Shown here one piece after another: positions 49,870-59,994 of a DNA stretch of 64,000 bases. The translations under genes were made by a program, and so were the position numbers. The notes below the pieces were generated by a model. That model did not search any database and had not been told where the DNA came from. It worked only from the letters and a program-made list of their open reading frames with translations. The stretch is taken from the NCBI RefSeq assembly GCF_033783015.1, contig NZ_CP123907.1, forward strand, positions 1,426,001 to 1,490,000, given 5' to 3'. This stretch comes from Corynebacterium sp. 21KM1197. GTDB lineage: Bacteria; Actinomycetota; Actinomycetes; Mycobacteriales; Mycobacteriaceae. Position 1 is the stretch's first letter; every line of letters starts with the position of its first letter.

Positions 49870-52800
49870 CTACCCCTTCGCTGCGGAGGCCGCCAGCGCC
49901 ATCGCCTCGGCGGAGATCACATCGCCGGTGACCAAATCCGGCACCACATCGGCCAACTGCGACCACCCCTGCGCGGCGGCGTCCAGGGTCTTGGACTTCC
50001 CCATCAACCCGTGGGCGTGCATGCGGGCCGAAAGGGCAAATACCAGGGACACCACCGGGGCCAGGGCCCAGGCGTTGTCCTTGTCCTCGGTGTTCACGCC
50101 GTCGAGTTTGTCAAAGCGCACGCGCGCCGCCGAGTACAGGGCGCGGTGGGTGCTGCGCAGCGCCCGCAGCAGGGAAACGGCGGGCTTGACCAGCCCTTCC
50201 GAGGTGAGCAGCCGGTTGAGTTCCTCGCGCTTACGGAAGGTCTCAAAGACCGCCATCAGGCGCGGGCCGTCCTCCATGATGGGGCCGGGAACGATGTCCT
50301 CGTTGGCAAAGAACATGCTCATCAACTGCTCCTGCTGCGCGGAGTCCATGCGCGCAATGCGCACGGTGGAGGCGTCAATGCAGGCGGAGTCCAGGGTGGA
50401 ATCGCGCCCCGTGAGCAGGGTGTTTACCAGGGTGGGACCGGCGGTCTTTTTCAATTGCGCCAACAGGGCCTTGAGTTCCTTGGTGCTCTCGGGCCGCCCC
50501 AGAGCACCGCCCACCTCGCCCAGTTGCATCATGATGGTGATCCACGGGCTGCGGTGGTCCTCCCGTTCCGCAGGGGCCTCCTCCGCGAGGTTAAAGGAAT
50601 GATTGACCAGCCCGGTGACGATCATGCGGCCCGGTTGCAGGTGCGCGGGCACCAGGGAGCCGGAGAGTCCGCGCAGGGCGGCGCGGGGGGATTCCTCGAA
50701 GATCGCGTGTGCCACGTCGCGCTCCCGGGTGGTGGAACCAAAGTGATCCCAGATCACCGGCAGCACCTGATCGCTGGCGGGCGGGGTTTCCTCTTCCCCG
50801 GAGAGGAAGGCGGAAAGCCGGGCCAGTTCCTCCGGCTGGTCGGCCAGGTAGCCGGGCTGCTCCACGCGGAAGGCCGTCTCCCCGGGGTGGTGCGGGGCGC
50901 GCAGGGTGCCAAAGGGATCGCCGGCATAGAGCTGCACGATGAGATCACCGGCGTCGATAAGCGATTCCGGCAGGGGCGTGACCTCGGTGACCTGGCGCAG
51001 GTGCCGGGCCACCGACCACGGCGCGGTGGCGGGCCAAACCCAGGCAGCGAGGTTGCGCGATTCCATGAGGTCGGTGAAGCGCAGCGCGCCGTCCTCCACG
51101 CTCACGGCGGTGGCGTGCGGGGTGGAACTCATCACCGCCAGCGTCACGGAGACGCGATTATTGCTGCTGGGGTCCGTCCACTCGAACTCCAAGCGGCCCT
51201 CCGGCATCACCGCCACGGACTGCGCGATGGCATTCACCGGGGCGGAATAGGTCACCGCGTCCTCCCTGGTCAGGGCCACGGTGTGCACGGGGGAACCGTG
51301 CTGATTGCGCACGCTCACCCGGGGTCGCCCCAATTCCCCGGTGGCGCGCACGCGAATCCGCCCGGCGGGGTCGATGTGCCGGGTGCCCAGGTAGAGGCGG
51401 CTGGTGCGCCACATCGGCTGATAGGTGGTCATGCCCAACTCGAAGGAGAGCGCCGGGGGGCTAAATCGCAGCGGGAGGCTATCGCCCTCGTCCGTGGTCA
51501 CCGCAAAGTCCGCACCGGCCTCGTGGGAGGCCACCGCGATGCGGCGCGGGGAAACGGAAAAGTCCTTCTCCCCGTGGCCCACCGCCAGCGAGGCCGGGGA
51601 GAGCCCGCCCTGGGCGGGGATACGCACGCTGTGCGCGGCGGCGTCGATAGTGGTCTCGCAGACCATGCCCTCCACGATGGCGTAGCGGTGCCGGAAGGAC
51701 TCGTTGCGTGGGCCGCGCAGGCGCACCAGGTACTCGCCCACCCAGGGGGCATCGTAGGCCTCGGGGTCAAAGATCTGGAAAGCCCCGCCCTCGGCGGGCA
51801 CCTCCAGCGGCTCCGGCTCCGCGATCTCCTCGGCGGTCTCCCCCACCCCGGAGTAGGCGGAGATGGAGAGGTACCAGATCTCCTCGCGCCCGGACAGGGT
51901 GGCCGGGAAGTCCGCCACCAGGGATTCCGCGTGAACCGGCAGGCGATTGAGCGTGCGCACGTTGGCCACCGGCTCCACCGGGTGCACAAAGCGCACGCGC
52001 TGGCGGGGGTCCACGCTGCGCAGGTGGGACATCGCGGACGGCGCCTGCCCCACGCGCACCACCTGGAGGGAGGCTATCGACGCCGCCTCCACCCGCCGAC
52101 ACTCCCAGCCCGACCACCCCAGGATCGGCTGGGTACCCAGCACCGGCACCTGTTGCCCGGAGACGGCGTCCACCAACTGCGCGTCATCGGGCACCACCAC
52201 GAAGAGTTCCGAGTGGTGCAGGGAAACCTTATCAGTGAGGTTTTGCCCATTGGCGGCGAAGATGAGCACGGGATCCTCCGCGTCCACCACCGGCACCACC
52301 CAGGTGATTCCGTTGGTGGTATCGAGCACCGTGGCCTCGCGCACCTGGCTTTCCACCGCCACGTCCAGAGCCTCGGCGTAGGTGGGCTCGCCCCAGGGGC
52401 GGCCGGTACGGAAGATGCGGGTGGTACCCGCCACGCTCACCCGCCAGGAAACCTCGGCGTGTGCGTCATCGCCCACGTACTCGGTGGATACCCGCTGCTC
52501 CGGCAGACGCAGACACACCCGCCCGCGCTGAGTATCGAGCACCAGGCGGGGGCGAACCTCGCGGGGGGCCACACCCACCGCCGTGGCGCGCTCTGGGGTG
52601 CCCACGGGGCGCTCGCGCAGCTCCGCCACCACGGCTTCATCGACGAGCCGAGGCAAGGCGGGCTCAAGATGAGAGCGATCCCGATCCAACCAGGAGGTGG
52701 GGTGCTGGGTGGAAAAGGCCCGCACCGCCTGTATCCCGCTAAGGAGGCGGCCCATGCGCTCCGGGGCCTGGGCCACCTCCAGGGCGGCGGAGGCGAGGTC

Positions 52801-53352
52801 GCTGCCTGCCACGGCGGCCAGGGCCTCTTCCTCGCCCGGCGTGCCCTCCTCATCGAGGTGATCGAGCAGTTCCAGCAGGCCCGCCACCTCGCTATAGATC
52901 ACCCCGGCGTGATAGCACAGCAGGTCCACGCTGCCCATGCCCTCCGGGGTATCCAGGCCCGCCCGCTCCAGCAGGCCGGGCACCTCCCGATCCAGGGCCG
53001 CCACCCATTCCTCGGTGGCACGCAGGCCCAGGCCCGCAAAGTATTCGGTGTAGAACTCCGCGCGATCCACCAGGCGGCTGGCGCGGAAGATCAGTGTCAC
53101 GGAGGTCATCACGGGGGTGACCTCCCACAATCCCGGCAGGTCCGCCCCGGCGGTGACCTGGCGGGAAAGGAAGAGACCAAAGAGCCTGTCATAGCGCTCC
53201 ATCTCATCACTGCTGAGGCCCGCCTCCGGGAAATACGGGTGCTGCGCGAAAGTCTCCGCCAGCCGCAGCTCCCCCTGCGAGGCCCAGCCCAACAGGGAAT
53301 CCGTCATATCGGCAAAAGGAGTACCCGCCCCCGTACCGTGCTCGCTCATCAC
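49870..53352 (-). CDS. large unknown protein (1160 aa) encoded next to smc
   Basis: A soluble, acidic protein with no signal peptide or membrane helix. Residues 1-280 look helical (MTDSLLGWASQGELRLAETF, YDRLFGLFLSRQV); residues about 280-830 are beta-rich with repeating patterns like VRVRATGELGRPRVSVRNQHGSPV and LEFEWTDPSSNNRVSVTLA that suggest several Ig-like domains; the C-terminal third is helical again (LKALLAQLKKTAGPTLVNTLL). No catalytic motif recognised. The gene sits between ftsY and smc, 57 bp from smc; conserved hypothetical genes occupy this place in other corynebacteria. GTG 53352 or ATG 53349 starts it, with AAGGGG upstream. Functional link to SMC is only contextual. Confidence 0.7.
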   Translation of the reverse strand: MMSEHGTGAGTPFADMTDSLLGWASQGELRLAETFAQHPYFPEAGLSSDEMERYDRLFGLFLSRQVTAGADLPGLWEVTPVMTSVTLIFRASRLVDRAEFYTEYFAGLGLRATEEWVAALDREVPGLLERAGLDTPEGMGSVDLLCYHAGVIYSEVAGLLELLDHLDEEGTPGEEEALAAVAGSDLASAALEVAQAPERMGRLLSGIQAVRAFSTQHPTSWLDRDRSHLEPALPRLVDEAVVAELRERPVGTPERATAVGVAPREVRPRLVLDTQRGRVCLRLPEQRVSTEYVGDDAHAEVSWRVSVAGTTRIFRTGRPWGEPTYAEALDVAVESQVREATVLDTTNGITWVVPVVDAEDPVLIFAANGQNLTDKVSLHHSELFVVVPDDAQLVDAVSGQQVPVLGTQPILGWSGWECRRVEAASIASLQVVRVGQAPSAMSHLRSVDPRQRVRFVHPVEPVANVRTLNRLPVHAESLVADFPATLSGREEIWYLSISAYSGVGETAEEIAEPEPLEVPAEGGAFQIFDPEAYDAPWVGEYLVRLRGPRNESFRHRYAIVEGMVCETTIDAAAHSVRIPAQGGLSPASLAVGHGEKDFSVSPRRIAVASHEAGADFAVTTDEGDSLPLRFSPPALSFELGMTTYQPMWRTSRLYLGTRHIDPAGRIRVRATGELGRPRVSVRNQHGSPVHTVALTREDAVTYSAPVNAIAQSVAVMPEGRLEFEWTDPSSNNRVSVTLAVMSSTPHATAVSVEDGALRFTDLMESRNLAAWVWPATAPWSVARHLRQVTEVTPLPESLIDAGDLIVQLYAGDPFGTLRAPHHPGETAFRVEQPGYLADQPEELARLSAFLSGEEETPPASDQVLPVIWDHFGSTTRERDVAHAIFEESPRAALRGLSGSLVPAHLQPGRMIVTGLVNHSFNLAEEAPAEREDHRSPWITIMMQLGEVGGALGRPESTKELKALLAQLKKTAGPTLVNTLLTGRDSTLDSACIDASTVRIARMDSAQQEQLMSMFFANEDIVPGPIMEDGPRLMAVFETFRKREELNRLLTSEGLVKPAVSLLRALRSTHRALYSAARVRFDKLDGVNTEDKDNAWALAPVVSLVFALSARMHAHGLMGKSKTLDAAAQGWSQLADVVPDLVTGDVISAEAMALAASAAKG

Positions 53353-53409
53353 CGTGTTTTCGTCCCCTTCACTGTGTCCTTGGTGTCCCTAAGAATCTGG
53401 CAACCCCGT

Positions 53410-56400
53410 TTAGCCTAGAGCAGGCTCACCCGCCGAGGTATCGTCGGGCTGCATACGCTGGCTGAGTACCCTCGTGATACCGTCGCCGCGCATAGTCACA
53501 CCATAGAGCACGTTGGCTACGTCCATCGTGGGTTTCTGGTGCGTGATCACGATGAGCTGGGAATCCCGGCGCAACTCCTTGAACAGGTTAATCAGGCGGC
53601 GCAGGTTCACATCATCCAGCGCGGCCTCCACCTCGTCCATGACGTAGAACGGGCTGGGCCGGGCGCGGAAGATCGCCACCAGGAGCGCCAGGGCAGTCAG
53701 GGACTTCTCCCCGCCGGAGAGCAGGGAGAGCCGCTTGACCTTTTTCCCCGGCGGACGGGCCTCCAACTCGATTCCCGTGCTGAGCATGTCCTCCGGCTCG
53801 GTGAGCACCAGGCGGCCCTGCCCACCGGGGAAAAGAGTGTGAAAGACCTTGGGGAACTCCGCCTCCACGTCCTGCCAGGCCTCGGTGAACAACTGCAAAA
53901 TGCGGGCGTCCACCTCCTCGATCACGCCCTCTAGGTCCTCCCTGGCCTCCTCCACGTCCGCCAACTGGGTGGACAGGAACTGGTAGCGCTCCTCTAGCGC
54001 CTTGTACTCCTCCAGGGCCAGGGGATTGACCTTGCCCAGGGCGCTTAAATCCTTCTCCGCCTGCTTCAGGCGCGCCTGCTCGGCCCGACGATCAAAGTCC
54101 GGCTCCGGGGTATAGTCCGCCAACAGATCCGCGATGGCCAGGCCTAGTTGTTCCACGGTCTTGGCCTCGGCCTCGTCGATGCGCACCTGCGCCTGGCTGG
54201 CGGCGATCTCGGAGGCGTGCGCGGTATCGCTCAGCCGCCCCAATTGCTGGCGCACCGCGCTCACCGCGTCCTTGGCCTGGGAAAGCCGGGCGGTAATCTG
54301 CCCCTTGTTCCGCCGCACCTCGTCGCGCCGCACGGCGGCGCGCTCCACGGCCTCATCCACCCGGCGCGCCACCTCCCCGGCCCCGTCCGCCACGGCGCGC
54401 GCCAGGGCGGCCTCGGCCTTGCGCTTGGCCATCGCCTGCTCGTGGCGGGCCTTGGCCTTGCGCTCGTGGGCGGCCTGGCGGCGCAACTGCTGGGCCTTGC
54501 CGCGCGCCTGCTCCACGCGGTCGTCGGCACTGCGGGAGCTGAGTTTGGCCTCCATCTCCATCGCCCGGATCTGGTTGAGGGCCTCCTTGGCGCTATCGCG
54601 GGCCTGGGTGGAGGGCTCCTCGGCGGTGGCGTCCTGGGTATCCACGTGGGTCAGGCGCTCGCGCACGGCGGCCAACTCCGCGCGGGCCTGGGCCAGGCGC
54701 TGTTCCACGTCCTCCCCGCGCCGGTGCGTCTTATCCCGCGCCGCCTCGTGCTCCGCCACGGTGCGTTCCAGGCGGCGTGCCTCCCGCTCCCAACCCTGGG
54801 CCTGGGCGTCGTGCTCGCGCAGCGCGGCGGTGGCAGAGGCCGCCTCTACTCGGGCCTCCTGGGCCGCGAGCGTGGCCCCCTCCACCGTGCCGGAGAGTTC
54901 CGCCAGTCGGCCCTGCGCGGCGGCAAGTTCCTCCTCGGCCTGGGCGATCTGCCCCTCCACCTCCACGGAACTCGCGGCGGACTGGCCCACCTGCACCCAG
55001 CCCTGGCCCACGAGTTCGCCCTCGCGGGTCACCGCGCGCACGCGGGGATCGGCCAGCACCGTTTCCCGGGCGGTGTCCCAATCCGGGGCCAGCGCCACGT
55101 CCGCCAACAGGCGATTGACGGTGGCGGCCACGGCGGGGCTTAAGTGCACCCGGTCGAGCAGCCATTCGGTGCCCTCGGGGAGGTCGGCGTCAAGCCGCCA
55201 GGGCGCGTGTTCCGGCACGTGCTCCGGCGGGTATTCCGGCGCGTTTTCCGCACCGCCCGGGCGGGCGTCCGGGGCTTCCGAGGGCGTCGTGGCCGGTCCG
55301 GGCACCTCCCCCATCAGCACCGTGCGCTCGATTCCCTCCCCCCGCAGGGTATCCAGCACCTCGTCCCGCACCGGCCCCACCAGGGCCTCCCCGTAGACCC
55401 CCAGGGCGGCGGCCAGGGCCTTCTCCATTCCGGCCTGCGGGCGCACCTCCTGGCTCAGCGCCCGCCACTGATCCCCGTTCAAGAACTCGGTCGCGCTCGC
55501 CTTGGGGAGGGTGTGGCGCAGCGTCTCGATCCGGGCGGTGAGCGTGTACACCTCGCGCTCGTGCTCGCGCTGGGTGGCGCGCACCTGCTCCAGGCGTTCC
55601 TCCGCCGCCTGGGCCTCGGCGGCGGCGCGGTCGCTGGCCTCCGCCAGGGGTTCGCGCTGCCGCTGGGCGTGATCGTGCTTCTCGCGCGCGGCCTCCCACT
55701 CCTCGCGGGACTGCCGCAGCCGCGCCTGCGCCTCCTCCCCGGCCGTACGGTGGCGCTCTAGTTCCTCCTCCGCGCTGCGCACCCGGGCGGCGTGATTCTC
55801 CTCGGCGGCCAGCAGGCGCACCACGCCCTCGCGGTGATCGGCCAGGGCCTTGATCTGCGCTAGGTGCTCGCGCTCCGCCTCGCGGGCGATCTCCTCCCGC
55901 TGCGCGGCCTCCTCCTCGATCACCTCCAGGCGTTCCCGCGCGATCTCTGCGGCCTCCTCCAGGCGCGCGAACTCCTCGTCCGCCTCCTGGGCGCGGCGTT
56001 CCAGAGCCTCTGGGTCCATGCCGGAATAGGGCACCTCGTGGCCCGCTCCCCGGGCACGCTCGGCGGCGATGCGCGCGGTGGCGCTCACCCGCTCGGTCAG
56101 GGTGGAAAGACGGAACCAAAGTTGCTGGGCGGCCTCCTCCTGGGGCAGCACCTCGGAGAGGCGTTCCTCCCATTCCACCTGCTCCTCGGTGCGTTCCTCT
56201 AGTTCCTCGGTCAGGGCGGCCACCCGCTCCTTGAGCACCTCGGCCTGGCGGGCGGCGTCGCTTAGTTCCGCGCGCAGGGTGATAATGCGATCCCCGGCCA
56301 GGCGCAGGCGGGCGTCGCGCACCGTGGCCTGCACGGTGGCGGCGCGCTGCGCGGCCTCGGCCTGGCGGGCCAGGGGCTTGAGTTGGCGGCTGAGTTCCTC

Positions 56401-56985
56401 AGTGAGATCGCGCAGCCGATCCAGGTTTCCCTGCATTCCGGCGAGTTTGCGCTGCGCTTTTTCCTTGCGCCTGCGGTGTTTGAGCACGCCCGCGGCTTCC
56501 TCGATGTAGGCGCGACGCTCCTCCGGGCGGGATTCCAGGATCTCGGAGAGTTTCCCCTGCCCCACGATGATGTGCATTTCCCGGCCGATGCCGGAATCGG
56601 ACAGCAATTCCTGAATGTCCATCAGCCGGGCTTTTGAGCCATTAATCTCGTATTCGCTGGCGCCGTCGCGGAACATGCGGCGGGTCACCGATACCTCGGA
56701 ATACTCGATGGGTAGTTTGCCATCGGCATTATCAATGGTGAGGGTGACCTCCGCGCGGCCCAGGGGCTTGCGATCCCCCGCCCCGGCAAAGATCACGTCC
56801 TGCATCTTGCCGCCGCGCAGCGTCTTGGCCCCCTGCTCCCCCATCACCCAGGCCAGGGCGTCCACCACATTGGACTTCCCCGAGCCATTAGGCCCCACCA
56901 CGGCGCAAATCCCAGGCTCGAACTTCAGGGTGGTCGCGGACGCAAAGGATTTAAAGCCTTTGAGCGTCAGCGATTTCAGGTGCAT
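53410..56985 (-). CDS. smc: chromosome segregation ATPase SMC
   Basis: Full-length SMC, 1191 residues. Walker A GPNGSGKSNVVDALAWVMGEQG at the N-terminus, a long coiled coil from about 165, hinge around 500-650 (including an Pro/Ala-rich loop TTPSEAPDARPGGAEN), second coiled coil, and the C-terminal signature LSGGEKSLTALALLVAIFRARPSPFYVMDEVEAALDDVN. Together with ScpA and ScpB it forms the condensin complex; neither is in the window. AcyP is the upstream neighbour, with 50 bp between. Confidence 0.97.
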   Translation of the reverse strand: MHLKSLTLKGFKSFASATTLKFEPGICAVVGPNGSGKSNVVDALAWVMGEQGAKTLRGGKMQDVIFAGAGDRKPLGRAEVTLTIDNADGKLPIEYSEVSVTRRMFRDGASEYEINGSKARLMDIQELLSDSGIGREMHIIVGQGKLSEILESRPEERRAYIEEAAGVLKHRRRKEKAQRKLAGMQGNLDRLRDLTEELSRQLKPLARQAEAAQRAATVQATVRDARLRLAGDRIITLRAELSDAARQAEVLKERVAALTEELEERTEEQVEWEERLSEVLPQEEAAQQLWFRLSTLTERVSATARIAAERARGAGHEVPYSGMDPEALERRAQEADEEFARLEEAAEIARERLEVIEEEAAQREEIAREAEREHLAQIKALADHREGVVRLLAAEENHAARVRSAEEELERHRTAGEEAQARLRQSREEWEAAREKHDHAQRQREPLAEASDRAAAEAQAAEERLEQVRATQREHEREVYTLTARIETLRHTLPKASATEFLNGDQWRALSQEVRPQAGMEKALAAALGVYGEALVGPVRDEVLDTLRGEGIERTVLMGEVPGPATTPSEAPDARPGGAENAPEYPPEHVPEHAPWRLDADLPEGTEWLLDRVHLSPAVAATVNRLLADVALAPDWDTARETVLADPRVRAVTREGELVGQGWVQVGQSAASSVEVEGQIAQAEEELAAAQGRLAELSGTVEGATLAAQEARVEAASATAALREHDAQAQGWEREARRLERTVAEHEAARDKTHRRGEDVEQRLAQARAELAAVRERLTHVDTQDATAEEPSTQARDSAKEALNQIRAMEMEAKLSSRSADDRVEQARGKAQQLRRQAAHERKAKARHEQAMAKRKAEAALARAVADGAGEVARRVDEAVERAAVRRDEVRRNKGQITARLSQAKDAVSAVRQQLGRLSDTAHASEIAASQAQVRIDEAEAKTVEQLGLAIADLLADYTPEPDFDRRAEQARLKQAEKDLSALGKVNPLALEEYKALEERYQFLSTQLADVEEAREDLEGVIEEVDARILQLFTEAWQDVEAEFPKVFHTLFPGGQGRLVLTEPEDMLSTGIELEARPPGKKVKRLSLLSGGEKSLTALALLVAIFRARPSPFYVMDEVEAALDDVNLRRLINLFKELRRDSQLIVITHQKPTMDVANVLYGVTMRGDGITRVLSQRMQPDDTSAGEPALG

Positions 56986-57035
56986 GGTGGCAAGATTTTA
57001 GCTTATCGACGCCCCCACACCCCACGCGGCCACCC

Positions 57036-57320
57036 CTAGCGCTCCGCGAAGCCGTGCTCCCCCTTGGGCAGCGCCCACTGCTCCACCACCACGTCTACTC
57101 GGCCCGGCGTTTCCCCGCCGCGCAGCAGAGCGAGCAGTTCCTCGCACTGGGCGCGGCTGCCCTCGGCCACCACGCACACGCGGCCGTCGCTTAAGTTCGT
57201 GGCGGATCCGCGCAATCCGATCTCCAGGGCACGGCTGCGCGTCCACCAACGAAACCCCACGCCCTGCACGTGCCCGTGAACAAAGGCGGTGAGGCGGGTA
57301 TCCGGGGTTACTTGCGCCAT
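57036..57320 (-). CDS. acyP: acylphosphatase
   Basis: 94-residue hydrolase of carboxyl phosphates. [15 protein letters not shown] carries the catalytic Arg and [17 protein letters not shown] the catalytic Asn. It overlaps the end of the symporter gene by 13 bp and precedes smc, its usual place. Confidence 0.93.
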   Translation of the reverse strand: MAQVTPDTRLTAFVHGHVQGVGFRWWTRSRALEIGLRGSATNLSDGRVCVVAEGSRAQCEELLALLRGGETPGRVDVVVEQWALPKGEHGFAER

Positions 57321-58801
57321 TGGTAATCCAGGTTCGCGTAGCGCTCGTCGCGCACCGTGATGGGATCGGCCCCGTCCCAGGCCTCCATGTGCTTCCAGCC
57401 CAGGGTGGAGCGCGGCATGTCCTCCCGGTGGAACACCGGATTCAGCCCGGCGCGGCGCTGCACGGAGTAATGGCGCAGCACCGCCACGGCCACCCCGCTC
57501 AGCGGCACCAAAGCAATGAGGTTGATGGAGGCCATCAGGCCGCTAAACACGTCCGCCAGCGCCCACACCAGGGGCACCGAGCCGATGGCTCCGCCAAACA
57601 CGCACACGGCCACGAGCACGCGGAATGCCCGCAGCCACTGCTTGCTGCGGCGCTTGCCCGCCAGGTATTCGATATTGGACTCGCCGTAATAGTAATTGCC
57701 TATGATGGAGGAATACGCCAGGAAGATAATGATGAACGTGAGGAAGTGAATACCCCACTCGCCCACGGAGGCCGCCAGGGCGTTCTGGGTGAGTTCCATG
57801 CCGCCGGTCTCCTGGCTGAGGTCCTGCCCGGCCAGCAGAATGATGAAGGCCGTCATGGAGCACACCACCAGGGTGTCAAAGTACACGCCCAGGGTCTGAA
57901 TCAGACCCTGCTTGGCGGGGTGGGATACGGAGGCCGTGGCCGCCGCATTGGGCACCGAGCCCATGCCCGCCTCGTTGGAGAACAGCCCGCGCCGCACGCC
58001 CTGGATAAACACCGTGGCCAGGGTCGCGCCGGCGAACTCACGGAAGCCAAAGGCGTGGGCCACGATGTCCACGATCATGCCGGGCACCTTATCAATGTTC
58101 AGGCCAATCACGATGAAGGCCAGCACGATGTACAGCACCGCCATCACCGGCACCACGGTCTGTGTGAAGGAGGCGATGCGCTGCACGCCGCCGAACACGA
58201 TCACCAGGGTCACCGCCGCGAGCACCAGGCCAATCACGGCGTTGGTGCCGGTATCATCGCTGCCCATCGAGGTGGAGATCGCCGCGCTGATGGAGTTGGA
58301 CTGCACCGCGTTAAACACAAAGCCATAGGTCACGCAGATCACCACGGCAAAGACCACGGCCAGGGGCTTCCAGCCCAGGGCGCGCGTCATGTAATAGGCC
58401 GGGCCGCCACGATAGGAGTCCTTATCGCGCACCTTGTACACCTGCGCCAGGGTGGACTCGATGAAGGAGGTGGCACCGCCGACGATCGCCAGGCACCACA
58501 TCCAAAACACCGCGCCCGGCCCGCCCACGGCCACCGCCAGGGCCACGCCCGCCACGTTGCCGGTGCCCACGCGGGAGGCCGCGGACATGGTAAAGGCCTT
58601 AAAGGCGGAGATTCCCTTGGTGCCCTCGGAAATCTCGGAGGGCTTTTCCACCACGGAGCGGAACATATCCGGCAGGAAGCGGATCTGCACCAGGGCGGTG
58701 CGGAAGCAGTAGGCCAGGCCGGAGAGGATCAGAACCGGGACGACCCATACCGCCCAAAAAATATTATTGATTGCCTCCACGGCATCAACCAAGAAATCCA
58801 T
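57308..58801 (-). CDS. sodium:alanine (AGCS family) symporter
   Basis: Na+-coupled amino-acid (alanine or glycine) importer, 497 residues from ATG 58801. Ten to eleven membrane helices; family motifs are [52 protein letters not shown] and [44 protein letters not shown]. The ATG at 58849 gives a longer protein whose first 16 residues lack family similarity and cross the inverted repeat. Divergent from an unknown gene. Confidence 0.92.
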   Translation of the reverse strand: MDFLVDAVEAINNIFWAVWVVPVLILSGLAYCFRTALVQIRFLPDMFRSVVEKPSEISEGTKGISAFKAFTMSAASRVGTGNVAGVALAVAVGGPGAVFWMWCLAIVGGATSFIESTLAQVYKVRDKDSYRGGPAYYMTRALGWKPLAVVFAVVICVTYGFVFNAVQSNSISAAISTSMGSDDTGTNAVIGLVLAAVTLVIVFGGVQRIASFTQTVVPVMAVLYIVLAFIVIGLNIDKVPGMIVDIVAHAFGFREFAGATLATVFIQGVRRGLFSNEAGMGSVPNAAATASVSHPAKQGLIQTLGVYFDTLVVCSMTAFIILLAGQDLSQETGGMELTQNALAASVGEWGIHFLTFIIIFLAYSSIIGNYYYGESNIEYLAGKRRSKQWLRAFRVLVAVCVFGGAIGSVPLVWALADVFSGLMASINLIALVPLSGVAVAVLRHYSVQRRAGLNPVFHREDMPRSTLGWKHMEAWDGADPITVRDERYANLDYQWRK

Positions 58802-58825
58802 GCGCAAGAGATTACCGTTCCCCCA

Positions 58826-58847
58826 GGGCGGAGTAATAACTCCGCCC
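58826..58847. promoter_or_regulatory. perfect 22-bp palindrome in the symporter 5' region
   Basis: Arms GGGCGGAGT (58826-58834) and ACTCCGCCC (58839-58847) with a 4-base AATA loop, 25 bp before the symporter start and about 47 bp before the divergent gene. It could be a regulator operator or an mRNA hairpin that hides translation. There is no T-tract, so not a terminator. Confidence 0.5.
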
Positions 58848-58893
58848 ACGTTGAGCCGCCATTATTACCCCCGTTATAGATATGGTTCCTAAC

Positions 58894-59994
58894 ATGACCG
58901 CCATGAATACGGATTCCGCTTTCCCCTCCCGGCTTCTTGACGGCCCCCGAGGCCGCAGGTTCGCCCTGGAGTATGCCTTGGCGTCGGAAGCCACCACGGG
59001 TGCCTCCACGCACTCTCTCTTTTCCCTGGCCCACGGGTTTACCCCTTTCACCCCGGAGTCCGGGGAACTAGCCGCCGATATTCTCGCGCTCCTGCCCCTC
59101 GCACCCGTGACTCCCGAGTTACTGCGCCGATGCCTGATCTCCACCACGGAGGCGGCCGCCTATTGGCAGGAACCGGACACCCCGGATCTCCTGGCCGCTA
59201 CCGCCCCGGTGCGCCGCGCCCTAGAAAGAGTGGCCCGGCACCTGGGGGATTCGCCGCATTTTCGGTCCTGGTGGGCACCGCGCGACGTGCGCTCCCAGGA
59301 ACAATGGGTGGTGGATTGGGAGGACCGCGGCTTCCCACCCCCGCTCCCGGAGAACCTCTCCCCGCTGGTAGCCTGGCGCGCCACCACCTTAGAAAGGGAA
59401 GAACGCGCCGCGCGGGAGAAACCCCGCGATCCCCGCGCCTCTTATGGCGATTGCTGGTGGTCTATCCCTCACTTCGATACCCCGGCCACCATGCCGCCGT
59501 GTTTCGACGGCACCCCCTCCGGGCTGTACTACGTGGAGGATTCCCTGGGCTGGGCGCGTGCCCGCACCCGCCGCGCCGTCTATCCGCCTGTGTCCTCGCC
59601 CCTGAACCTGTACCGCATTGATTCCGCCGAGGACTGGGCCTCGCTGTGCTCGCGCTTTCCCCTTGAGGTCACCGCCATTACTCGGCACGACTGGTACCGC
59701 ACCACCGGCCGTGACGGGCGCTGGGTGATCCCCGATTGGGCCCAGGTGGCGCGGCATTACCACGCCGTGCGCCTCACGCTCGCGGGCTACCTCAGCGGCG
59801 CGGGAACCGCGATTCCCGTGGAGAAAGATACCGCCAGCGTGATCGCGGGCTGGCACCCCGATCAGACGTACTGGTTCACCCCGCTCCTGCGCTATCACGG
59901 CAAGGCCGTGAGCTGGGAAAGCAACGATTCCGGCTGGACGGCCCTCAGCGGGGACGCTGGCACTCCGGACAAAAGTGGCTCGAACGGTTCATAA
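58894..59994 (+). CDS. unknown 366-residue protein
   Basis: Soluble protein with Trp-rich motifs: RRFALEYALASEATTG, YWQEPDTPDLLAATAPVRRALERVARHLGDSPHFRSWW, and GDCWWSIPHFDTPATMPPCF, and WSIP/LNLYRIDSAEDWASLC. No family recognised, although the ending (DWAQVARHYHAVRLTLAGYLSGAG, HPDQTYWFTPL) suggests a structured domain. ATG codons at 58882, 58894 and 58903 compete; a leaderless start at 58894 is plausible because TATAGATAT ends at 58883. The last 50 bp overlap mutM on the other strand. Confidence 0.7.
   Translation: MTAMNTDSAFPSRLLDGPRGRRFALEYALASEATTGASTHSLFSLAHGFTPFTPESGELAADILALLPLAPVTPELLRRCLISTTEAAAYWQEPDTPDLLAATAPVRRALERVARHLGDSPHFRSWWAPRDVRSQEQWVVDWEDRGFPPPLPENLSPLVAWRATTLEREERAAREKPRDPRASYGDCWWSIPHFDTPATMPPCFDGTPSGLYYVEDSLGWARARTRRAVYPPVSSPLNLYRIDSAEDWASLCSRFPLEVTAITRHDWYRTTGRDGRWVIPDWAQVARHYHAVRLTLAGYLSGAGTAIPVEKDTASVIAGWHPDQTYWFTPLLRYHGKAVSWESNDSGWTALSGDAGTPDKSGSNGS

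Noticed and set aside
49765..53418. Very long plus-strand reading frame (1217 codons) opposite the 1160-residue gene
   Set aside because: It is the antisense shadow of a GC-rich gene. The translation is rich in Gly, His and Arg with no family pattern, and the minus-strand gene has a start, ribosome site and terminator.
57320..58879. Plus-strand frame of 519 codons opposite the symporter
   Set aside because: Histidine- and glycine-rich antisense of the AGCS gene, whose family motifs are clear on the minus strand.
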